Made by a program: the position numbers and the translations under genes
Part shown: piece after piece, positions 12,501 to 24,500 of the stretch
Layout of the letters: every line of letters begins with the position of its first letter
How positions within the stretch are numbered: the stretch's first letter is position 1
Assembly (NCBI RefSeq): GCF_004027225.2
Contig: NC_046358.1
Location: 6,231,284 to 6,295,283, forward strand
Length of the DNA: 64,000 nucleotides
Source: Strigops habroptila
Lineage: Eukaryota > Chordata > Aves > Psittaciformes > Psittacidae
Direction: 5' to 3'
The notes under the pieces: generated by a model
Seen by the model: the letters and a program-made list of their open reading frames with translations, nothing else
Told to the model about the DNA's origin: nothing
Databases searched by the model: none

Positions 12501-15500
12501 CAAGCTGTGTAAATAACGGAGGAAGTTTGTGCACAGTTTTGGCTGGAAGTACCCATTTGTTTTGGATGGTTGTTTAAATGGGAAGATGCTCAGCATGAGT
12601 GAAAAAAAGGAAGTGAACCCCAGAGATGCTCTACTGTTATCTACTGAGCTGCTACACGATAGCCAAGGTCTGTGTGAGATGAGTCAGACTTTCCCATCCA
12701 ACACGGCTGGACTCAAGACATGAGCCCCCAACTTACACCATCACCAGTGGCATAAATGAGCCTTCTCCAGACAAACAGACATCTTAAGAACTTAGATATC
12801 ACCAAAAGACTTGGCCCCTTTTTTGTTAGAAGTTATAATTCCTGCTGCTCCATAGGAAAAAGCAAAGCAGGACCTGGAGTGAGACCTCCACTTCCAGTGA
12901 GCGACTGAGAAAGTGAGAGGTCATAAGATAAGCCCAAGGCCATGAAAAAGGCAGTGGCAGAGCAGGGGTCTATGCTGAAGAACAGTGGGGTCAGTGGCAT
13001 CACATTTAATTGACATTGATCTCTGAAAGATTAAAATAAGCCAAGAGTGGCTACAGAAATACTGGCAGATTGGAGGGGACAGGCCTCCAGCACATGCAAG
13101 CTTCAAAGCCTTTGGCTTTTGTGCCAAGGAAACATGCTTGCATTTAACCAAGATTGTAAAGCATTCTGTGCTGGAGAAAACCTTCCTTCCACCATTTGCT
13201 CTGGAAGAATAAGCTGTCTTGTAGCTTCAGTGCAGGAATCAAGAACACAATTCTACCTAGCATCAGGAGTGCTGCTCCTCTGACTGCCATTTCAAGAGGA
13301 GAAGGACAAATAATGCAGTATCTGGGCTTTGCATCACCTTCTCCTCTGCGTCAGCAGCTAAATCTCCTAGCAGGACACATGGCAGGGCCTGCATCACCAG
13401 GGGTGCGCTGTGTGAGAGCCCAGCTTCCCAATGGATCTTAGATGGGCTCACCTCCTCGGGGACTGGCAGTCTCTGCAGAGGGTTGAGGTTCAGCACTGGT
13501 ATGGAGCTGGCAGCTAGCTGGGACTCAGGCAGGTCTAGAGCCAGGTTCTGTTCCTGTTTCACCATGATGGAGCAGAGCTTGGGCCCCAGCGACCACACTC
13601 CATTCTCCAGCTCTGAAACATGCACAACATGAGAGTCAAACTCCAGCAAGAACAAGACAAGAGAAATAAAAAGCCATGCAGACAGCTTCCCCCTGTCTGG
13701 TGAGGCTGCCTTTCCAAGTTTAGCACTGTCACCACACAAGCATGTGCAGGCCCACAACACAGAGTACAAAAGGGAATGAATCCCCAGCGTGCAGGGAGCA
13801 GACAGGACAGAGCTAGAGGGGCTGTGGCTCTGCTCTGACTGTGCAGCCCAAGTGCTGGAGGAGAGCTGCGGGGTTTCTTCCCTGAGTGATGTCTCAGTCT
13901 CGTCCTCTGCAGCTTATTTCTATTTAGAGCTTAGTGAGAGGAGGATGCTGGGCTGTTGCTCCTTAGGCAGCATGGCCAGCATCACAGACCTGCCAGGTTA
14001 CCAAGAATAGCACCACCTCCGTGCTAGAAAGCTGGTGAGAGGGCAAGCATGATGGCAGTGAAAGGCTGACAGTGCTGCCTTGGTCTCCTGCTGATGTTGT
14101 GCCAGGTACCAGAGCTTTGTTGCATGATGGGAGAGGAGGAAGGTTCATTTCTGTGGAAGTCCAATGTAGCATCTGCTTGTGAGGCTGCTCCCCTTAGTCT
14201 TACCTCCTTCACCCTGCACTGCTCAGGGGCCTGCTGCCTATAGCTGTGCCCATCAGCTCCCCTGCCATTGCTGGCAGGGACAGAAGCAGCAGTGAGGGAA
14301 AGGGAGTGTCTGAAGAGACCTGTCTGAAGAGACCTCCCCTTACCCCCTGCCTACTCTGTCCTGTGCACCTCTGTGGTGTGAGCCTGGCTTGCCACTGGAA
14401 TCAGAGATCCCAGTGCTGGGAGCTGGGATTCAGGCAGTGGTGGATAAGCTGCACCTCAGATGGGAACAAAAACCTGCTAGGCAGGAGAGCTGCCTGGGTT
14501 CTGCTCTGTAGTTTTGGTCCCTTCATTGCTCTTCAAAGACTTCAGCCCGCCAAAAAGTTACTCCTCTGCTGGCCTGGAGCCTGCATCCTCCTCCCTAATC
14601 CTCATCCATTCTCTTCCCCTTTTTATCTGACAACCAGAAACTCATTTAGCTTGACACAGGACAGACTTAAGTGTGTCACCAGATAGTGCCCTAGTTGGCT
14701 GAACATGAGGCTACAGTCAGGCTTAATCCCTGACTCCTCTGCACTACTCCCTGCATGCAGCACTCAGGGATGCTGCCCAGCTGCCTGCTGCTCAAAGCAG
14801 CTCTGCAGTGCAGGTCTCAGTTTAAAGATGTCCTGGCAAGAGGAGAGGGTGAGAAAGGTCCTTCTCAGCTCCAGAAAAGCCTGCACAAAGGAGTACAAGC
14901 AAGTAGCTGTTCATGAGGGAGCTGCCATCTGAACTAAAAGGTAGCTTAACATCATCTTTCCCCAACTCAGTCTCTGTTGCCATCAAGAGAGGACAGGACA
15001 GAATTCTGCCTCTGGCTTTTGGAAACAGTGGTGTTAAAGCTTAGGCAAGAATTGTATAAGTTCATACAATGCTGCTCTTGCCAGTGGAATATGTTGTCTT
15101 CCTGTCTTTGGTCTAGCAGCTCTAGCCTCATTCCTTCCAGCTCGCTGTGTGACTGGACATCTTAAAGCACAGACACGAGTTCCTGCAGCTGCTCCATGTG
15201 GCAGAGAGCACAGTTACCCCTGGTATGCAGACAAGCCTTTTCTGATGGAAGGGGGCAAGGTGTTACACAGCCACAAGCGTTTGCAGCCACAAAATGTGGA
15301 CTGACATCTTCTGCCTGGTCACAGCCTGTCACAGAGATAAGGGACATTCAGAGGTCTTCCCATTTATCCCACTGGTCTAGGCAAGTTCAGCTATACCCGT
15401 GTCAGTCCTGACAGATGGTTGATCTGACAGATGACTTGATCTCATCCCTCTGAAAAGTGATGAAGAAACCACAGCTTCCCCCATTAAATCTCCTCTACAG

Positions 15501-18500
15501 TTTCACTATGCCCACTACAGGAATGTTTTGCCTCCTGGCTAATCTGAAGTTGCCTTACTTCGAGTTTAAGCCTCATCTTCCTCATCCTCCCTTTCTGTTG
15601 CAAAGCTCTGTATTTCCCTTCTTCTCAGAGGCTTGGGGCATCCTCTGCCTGGGAGGGCTGCTGCTGGAGCAAGTTGCTAGGCAAGGGAGAGCAGACCACC
15701 AAGGGCTCTCCCTGTGCAGACTGGACTCGGCAAGAGAGCAGTCCCCAGTGCTGGGAGTCCAGACAGTCCAAGGAGCAGACACCCAAATACATACGCACTG
15801 TCCTCCCATTTCCTGTCTACATTCTGACCCTGCTCTCTTTCCCACCCTCGGAGATTTATCTGGGGAGTGATTGGGTTACAGAATCAGAAACACATCAGAG
15901 GGTCAATGAGGGACTGAGGAGAAGGCATTTTGTGTGGACACATCTATATTCTGCTGCCTGAGAGGATGTTTCAGAGGTATGGCCAGTCTGTAACCGCTGC
16001 AGGTTTCACTCTGTGTTGGTGGGTGAAGCATGCCAGGAAGCTCATCCTCTGCTCTATACACTCTGGACATAATGGGAAGAAGTAATGGCTGAGAGACATC
16101 CATAGCTGCCCTGGGTTGAGGAGCTGAGGCAAAGAGCAGTGAGGAAGCAGGACCTGTACAGGGGTGCAAGCACCAGCCTGAGGCTGGTCCAGCACCCACA
16201 ATCCTGGCTCCCTCTGCTCCTGGCATCGAATCCCACCCTGCAGAACTTAGGGCTGGTACTGAGAACCAAAGCAGCCAGTCTGCATGTGTAAACCATCTGG
16301 AGAGCAGACTCTACTGATAAGCAGGGTCACAATACACCCAGTGCCCTGCCCTACCTGACCTGTGTTAGTGGGAACCATGTGGGAAGGGGCAGGATTTGGA
16401 AGTGTTTTGGAGTTCTGCAAAAAAGCTGGGAGAAAGCTGATAAATAGCAAGTCTCAGCCAGCTCCAAGCCTAGACAGAGCCCAAGCATTCCTGAGGAGCT
16501 CTGCAGACCAAGCAGAGCTTGCTTAATGTCAAAGAAAAGCCATTTCTGAGTAATTAATTTGAAATGGATGTCTAAAAGGACGGAGACTGGATGGAGCTGT
16601 GCCAAAAGGACTGCACAGTGTTGCAAATACTGGACCTGACTCAGGGCTACACTAGAATATGACTCACATCCAAATATGAGCCAAGACAGCCCTGGAAAGA
16701 TGGGTTGAATTATCCCACTGCAGGACTGGGATAGGGGCATAGATACCCCTATATACCTGCCGCATTAATACTAGGCCTTACTCCCTGTATAGAGCTGATC
16801 TGCACTCTCTGAGAGCAAGTGCCAGGTCCATCTTAAGCTCTCCTGGGATATGTACTGTACACCTTGTGATGGCCTCTGCCCAAGGATCAGGGTCACACTC
16901 CATTCAGGAGAGTCATGGTCTTGCTTTGGAGACACTGGAGCTGATGCTGAAGCATGTCCAGACACAGAGGAGAGGAGCAGAAGTGTTGACAAGTGTCTCA
17001 GAGAGCGTCCCAGAGGTAGCTTCATGTGGGCAGACTTCATTTCACTGCCTTCTACAAACTCATGCTTTTTGCTTCTCCCATTACCAAGCCTCATCTCCTC
17101 CTATTCATTTGCAGGGGCAAAATAAGGATGTGTTTATTTGCTCATGCTGGTTTGTTTTCTGTTAGTCGCCCAGCTGCCTGTTTGGGCTGAGTGCCCTCCA
17201 AGATCATACTGGGGCTAAACCTAAGGAAAAAGGAATGCAAATGGAAAGCTTTTTTGATACTAAGGCAGAGCTTGCTTGGCCTGTCACGAGCCTCTCTCCC
17301 AGCACCTCTCTGAGTGGCCCCTAACTGATGGCTGCACCTTTGCAGGGACCACAAAGGCAATGGATCAGCTGCTCTCCTTCTGCCTTGGCATTTGTACCAG
17401 AGAGCCGGGCTCATTCCCGGCCATGAGAGGGAAACCTCTGTCCCAGGTCTCACTCTCGCTCAAAGGAATGGCTTTCTTCTGTGTATACTGAGCCTGTGCC
17501 ACTGCTTTTTCAGGCAGCCTGGTGCCCATCAGCTGTTGGGACACCCACACAGTCCCACAAATTACAGGACTCTCTGCAAGGACGGCTCTAAAAATATCCA
17601 ACCATCATAAATTATCCTGAAACGAATTGTTTTAAAAATAGGTTTTGAAATGACTGTTCCTCTTTGTCTCCTGCTAAAAGATCTGCTGGTAAAGAAGCCA
17701 CTTAGCTTTCCACATGTACCAGCACTGGTTGCAGCCAGAAACTCATGCTTCCTATATTCAAGCCAAACCCCTGCTGTCTGATGCCAAAACAGACCTGGAT
17801 CTAGGGCACCCACACCCAGGTTTGCAGGGTCCCTAAGAGACATTGCCTAGTGCTTGCCAGAAGCTGGCAGCACACCCAACCACAGCCGATTATCATTGCC
17901 CAGCAAAGGAGCAGTGTGGCTGTGAGAGCACAAACTGAAGGAAAAAACGTGGGCTGTACTTGACAACAGTGGATCAAGCCCAAGGAATTGCCAGTTTGTC
18001 CTTATACATGGAAGCAGACAGAGCCTGTGCAAAGAGATGTGCCTGAAGCTGTGCAGTGTGCATGTCTCACACTCACCGTTAGCGTTCTCTTCAGTCTTGA
18101 CAGGCACGAGGGGGCTCTGGGGAGCAGAGTCTCCACTGAGGGAGTAGCTGTGCTCTGCCTGGATGCCTGGAGTGGGTGGATCCAGGTCCATGTCCAGCAG
18201 CGGGTTCTTCTCAGCCAGTACTGGGTCATCGAAGAAACTGCTGAAGAGGTCATTGGAGAAATCCTCCATGTTGTCAGAGAAGTGATCCAGGTTCTCTGAG
18301 AAATGCTGAGGGAAGACAAAGGGAGAGAGTGCATTTGTGTCACCTCCAAGAGGGATCTGAGAGCCTTCCTCTGTACCGAGAGCCAAACCTCAGCAACAGC
18401 CCTTTTTGGATGGGAAAAAGCAGTTCCTATCCCTTGCCTGCATCAGTTTGATAAAACCACCCTGAACGAATATAGAAAGGGCTGTGGTGCTGTATGTCTG

Positions 18501-21500
18501 CTCTGCCTGTTTATCTATGCCACAAAAACTCACGCAACTCTTCTGTATTCTCGCATCTCCCCCTTCCTCTGTGGTACCTATCTTTGGCTTCCTAGCATCA
18601 CTTCACTGTGACAACGAGCCGAACAGAGCACAAGGCAAGAAATCCCTGTGATGAGAAAATGCAAGTGTGGCAGGAAATCACCATCTTCAGCACCTGCCCT
18701 TGGTGACAGCCACTTTCTCATGCTCTCTGCCAGCAGCAATAGGCACTCTGATGCCCCAGAGAACATTAACCCAGCTGCTGATTTCTATCAGAGGGGGAAA
18801 AAATAAGGATCAGTTGGATCGACATAACAGGAAGACCCCCTGTTGTATTTCATTTCCTCTGAGATTTCACAGCCCCTCTGTGGACCATATGAGGCTGTCC
18901 TCCAGCCAGATAATGCCTGTGAAATTCAGCTCCCCAATGAAGTTTAAACACTACAGATGGGCTGTTAACAACAAACAATCATGCCACTAATCATTCCAGT
19001 AACAGTCAGTAAATCTGGCAAGTGCTGCTGCAGAGCTGGGCTCCTGATGCTACAGGGAACCTGTTTCCTTTGAGGCATATCCTCCTATTCAGAAGTCAAA
19101 TCACTAACTTTTCCATTTGCTACAACAAAGCATTGGTTGGGCAGGGAGAAAAATGGTGGTTGCCAAACACCAGCTGAAAAATTATCCCATTTGTTGGCAG
19201 ATTGAGGCTTCTGGCTCAGGGAGAGGAAAGAAAAGACAGATACATTCAAGTGACTATATTACACAGACGGAACTGTGTAACTTAAATGAACTGGAGAGAG
19301 CTCGGCAGACTCAGACTGGGTCCGTCCCCCCCTCGCCTGGAAAAGCATCTGGGTGGGCAGAAAGGCATTGAAAGCAGCAAACTGAAATACCAAGAGCAAC
19401 AGGGTATGGATAAGAGAGAGTGGGAGCGAGCACGCAGGTCCTAGCGCGGAGACATGAATGCCAATGAATTCCAGTGTGAGAGCTGAGCTGAGGAAGGAGC
19501 ACAGGGTGTGTGCAATCCGTCCTTTCTCCAGCACTAGGACTGAGGGAGGAGTTGGCCAGAAGACCCCGGATGCTGGGGCTTGCAGGTTCCTGCTCCTACA
19601 AGAAGGTGTATTTGTTTTACCTGAGCACAGAACCACTCTGTCAATATTATACTGTCAGAGGGTTGGGGTGAGGCTGGGGAGTGAAGCAGCTGAACAGACC
19701 CACACTTCCCACCAAGTGGGGGAGAGAAACGGTGCCCTTCACCCTCCAACGTCACCCCTCAGCCACTCCATGTAAAAACTCAGATGCCCACAGAGTGTGC
19801 TGGAAGTGGGGGGAGTCCCTGCCGCCTGCCTTCTGCCTGACGCAAGGTTTCTCTCCCTTTGCTTCCCTCCCATTTGTCTTGTCCTCCCATTGCCAGGAAT
19901 GACAGGTCTGGGAGGGCAGACACTGCATGTGTAGGTAAGGTGGAGAAGGCACACTCATGCTAAATCCCAGTGTTGAGGCACTCCCTGGGTTGTCTGGGCT
20001 GAAGTTTTCTCCACTTGTTCCCATGCTGGAAGCAGAGTTGGCAGGATAGCTTGGTAAAACCTATCCAGCCATTTCCAAGTTGCCTAGAAGCGTTTCTGCC
20101 CTTGAATTAAGCGACAGAAAACACCTTCCATCTGTGCTGAGCACAACTGCTCTTCAGAGAGAGCTGAGTCAGCAGATGGAGCTGGGTTAGATACTTATCT
20201 TAAAAAGCACTGGAAAACCAGGGTTTGTCCTATCCTACAGCACAGAGAAGTAAAGAGTTTGGAGCATTAACCTCAGAGAGTGCCTGCTTGTGTAGCAGCT
20301 GTTCTTTGTCTTGCTTTCTCTAAACAACACAAGCAAACACAGGATGTGAACACGATAGCCTTATGGTAAGGGTGAGAACGTAACCACAGAGAAGTGAAGG
20401 GATTCGGAGCTTTGGCTGCCAGCACACCACAACAGCACAGCAGAGCCAGGATCCAACAAGAGGCACTCAAATCACATGTACTGTTGTAACCAAAACTAGA
20501 ACCACCATGGAACCCTGGAAGAGGAGCAGAGCTGGATGGCCAGCTGCAGGGAAAGCTGCGGCTGCCATATGCTTCCCATTTCTTTCACAACTGTGCATTA
20601 ACAAAGGCAGAGCAGGAGTGAAGAGAGTTAAGAAGGTGCATTTATGCAGTAGTTCCACACATTATCTTTTAGCAGCATCCCACCCATGCTTAGAACAAGG
20701 ACCTCTTGGCCAGTCAACAGTCTTCCCATTGTAGGACAAACCTTCCTGGAGGGAAGAGGCAGAGATGTGCCAGTGGTTTTACTCTGAAACGTAAAAAAAT
20801 CTCTCCAGCAGCAGGTATGGACTTAAAGCTGAGCAATGAGTGCAAGGAGCTGAGTATCGGAGCCTTAACATGGGCACCAACATTGGCAGGAGTAATTGCA
20901 GATTTCTGGTTCTTCTTTTAGCCATCACACAGCAGCCTTTCCAGAGGACCTCGCTGCTTGGAAGTAAGGATGAAGGCAACACTGTTCTCACAGAGATGCA
21001 AGAGTTCAGGTCCCCAGGAGATGGAGACCTACAGCACAGTATGGGAAAAACATGGGTGATAAGCAGACATTCCCTGGGAATCCAGACATTTTGGGGCACA
21101 TAGCCCAATCTAGGCTCCTGGGTCTTATCCTCCAGTACAACTAGATACTGGCAAAGCCTTCTCATTGAAGCAGCCCCCTTTCAGCTCTCACCAGTCATAC
21201 ATATACCATTCCAACATTTCCAGACACAGAGAGTGGGAAGAAGGGAGCTAGACTAAGAGAGTGGGAATAACTATAGTTATGGTGAAAGGGGGCATCAAGG
21301 ATCAGACACCCTCAAAGAGGAAGAGCACCTAGAGCTGTCACAGAGCTGGAGATTGCTGTTTTACTCAAAGAAGGTGGCAAGAGGCAGAGGCAAGCAAAAG
21401 AAGGCAGGGTAAAGCAAACAAGGATAATGACATGGCTTTGTAGCTGGCTATATCCACAATGGAAACTACAGGCCAAGCAGGAAGCTAAGCCACCACGTCC

Positions 21501-24500
21501 CATGAAGACTGCTGTGTCTTTTGGGTTGGCTCTGTTCTCTCCTGATGACAACAGGTATTATTAACTTTAGATTTCTGATTAGTAAAGACAGCCGTGCATG
21601 CATGCAACCACATGGTAACAAGAAAATGTGTCCTCTTGTCCAGATCCAACTGTGATGGGCACAATAAGGAGCAGCCCAGAGCTTACTTTGGATAGATGCC
21701 ACCAAAACGGCTGCTAAATAGTTTAGATCAAGCCTGCTAACCCAGAATATGCAAACTCTGTCCCACCCTCATTGGAGTAGCTGCTCCTATCTGGCAACAC
21801 TCAGAGAAGGCTTCAGCTGTGCTCTTCCTTAATGCATGTGAGAGAGAAGGCTCCAGGGAGCTGCAGATCCCAGTGTATGGTATCTCAGGCCTGTGTGGAT
21901 CATGATAGAGCATAGAAGGGTCAGTGCTCTAAATTCCTGAGCAATAAACAGAAGCAGGTTTATCACCTGGCCAGATGGATGGTAGCTTTCTCCTGGCTGG
22001 AAGCTCACATGCCAAAGGACGTGCTGGCAGCCACTACCTCTCCCTTCTCCCCCACAGCTAAAGGCCTTCATGTGCTGCCAGAAAAGACTGCGCTGGGCTT
22101 TGGGAAGACTTTTGCCAGTGCTGTGGCACTTGTTGGTCAAGAAGGTCCAAGAAAGAGTCAGCAGGATTCAGACATGAATGAAGGTGGGATGGACTGAGAT
22201 GCATGATCAGAGCAGGGTCATCCTCTCACAGCCTCTTCAAGGCTCTCTCCTTGAGAGCACCTTCCAGCCAGGAGATCAGTCAGCGCCCGCTCCTCAGAGA
22301 GTTGGCCAACAATTTCTAATCGTGACAATGAAGGACTCTGGAACTCTACTGAGATTCTCCTTTAAGATATCTCAAGTAGCTTTCACACAGATGGGCCTGG
22401 CTTAAGGAAGGGAGACCAGTCAACTGGGAAACGTGATCTTTACCATCCTGTCCCAGAGGGAGCGGGTGTGAAGTGTACTGGGGGAAAACAGCTTCCAGAT
22501 GGGATGGGAAGCTACAACACAGTCTCATTTCGCATTATTCGCTCTTGCTATCTCCCCCTCCCTTTCACACCCTCCTTCCTTCTCTTTCTAACTATGCTCC
22601 AAAGCCAAGAAATAGCACGAGATGTGTTTCCAAAGCTGTATTACCAGTGAGCGGTCAGGGAGGGGGCAGCCAAGGGACAGAAACGCAATGGCGAGGATGT
22701 GCTGGATTTCCTGATCCAAGCCCCACTTCTGGCTGCCCGTCCCCCCACATCAGTTCTGGGAGGATGAGGAGGCAGCACCCAAAGGGGACGAGCCAGCATG
22801 CGCAGGTATGGGGCAGGCAATGACCAACGCATCTCCAAGGCCCAACCCAGAGCATTAAGCTGCTCTGGTGCCACAGGAGACTCTGCTGTGGCTGAGGCCA
22901 CCTCAGCCATGGGGAAAGAGTGCAAATCTGTCAGCTGCTGGCTCCTGCTCCCTCCCACTCCTGGTGACCGACACAGGCACCGACTCTTCCAAACATATTT
23001 CCACCACATGTTTTCATCCTGACCTCATGCTTAGGGTTGTCTAAATAGCATACTGTATGTGCGTGCGTGCACTCCTCATTTGAACACCCTTTCCTGTTGT
23101 ACAACAGTTATCCTGGGAGCTAATGTAAGGCATCCAGATATCCAAATGCAAGCTCTTCATTCCCCCCCCACCTGGAGCTGTCATTAGACCTCTGGAGGTC
23201 CCAAGCACAGACTGAGATGTTAAGCCTTTTCTCCTGCCCCATTGTGCATGGAAGGCCATAAGGGCGTCACTTTCGTAGCCCAGTGGCACCATGCATGGCT
23301 GAGGAAGGAACGATTTCCTCTCCCTTGGATCCACTTCTCTGTGGTCACCCTGGCTGCATCTATCCCTCCTTTTCTCTTTCACGCTTCCATCCTTGGACTG
23401 TGACTTTCCCCTTCCCACCTCCAGCTGAGTTGTTTGGAGACGATCTCCCGTCAGGATCAGCCTGGTTCTCACAGCCTCCCTGCTCCCACCACAATGGTCT
23501 CGCTCCAAAGAGAACGCGGCGAGGGGCTAATCCAGCTGGGCGGCAGCCCAGGCCCAGGAGACGAAGGGCCTTTGCAGGTTGGAGGTTCTGCTCGTGCTGG
23601 CAGGCAGTGCAGATGGGGAGGGGATTCTTCTGAGTTTTCTCTTTTCTTTTTGAAAGTATTTTTCCTCTTTGCTTGCCAAGATAAATCTCCTGTCCCAGCT
23701 GTGACATCTGCATTTCCCTTCTCTGCTTTCACTAAGGAATGAAGCCCCCTGCACTCCAGCTGCACAGCCGAGGTTTCCTTTACATTCCAGGAAAGAAGAG
23801 CCCGTACACTCCAGACAGTCCTTCTGCTCTCTTTAAAATACAGTGGATTCTAGACCTTATGAAAGGGAAGATCTTGACAGCGTTAACAAGATCCAGGCAG
23901 GACGGACAGATGCTCTGCACACTTCTCACAGTCTAGTCGGTGCATGTGCACCCCGAGGGGCACAAGTGATCATCCAGCCAGCTCTTGGCTCTCTCAAACC
24001 CCTCCATCCTGACCCGTGTTGCTCTTCGTCTCTCCCCGACGGCTCCCTGCTGGTATCCACTGCCTGGATAGCTTGCCACTGACCAGCTACCCCCTTGCTT
24101 TCTGCATGGCATGGCTGAAGCACCCAAAACATCTGCAAACCCCCCTATTTCCCTCCAGCAGTGGGGCAGCATCCTGACCAACAGCACCTCTCGGTCCTTC
24201 TCAGAGAATGTCACCAATGGCCAAGTCACCAGTCTTTATTTTCAGGAACCAAACATTCCCCCGACACCCAGCCTTACAGTGATGGGTTTGGCTAAACCTG
24301 ATCTGGAACCAGACCCAGAATTTACTGCTGTCTGTAGAATAATGCAGAATGACAGAAAAAGGAGAGGTTATGGTCATGGCGACCTGCTCCCTACAGGCCT
24401 GCTGTGCCATTAGTTCTCTCCCCTCAGACCGTAGGTGCCACAAGCCCTCGGTGTCAACCACAGCCATGTCCTCAGTACCTTGCGAAGCCGTAGCAAGGCT

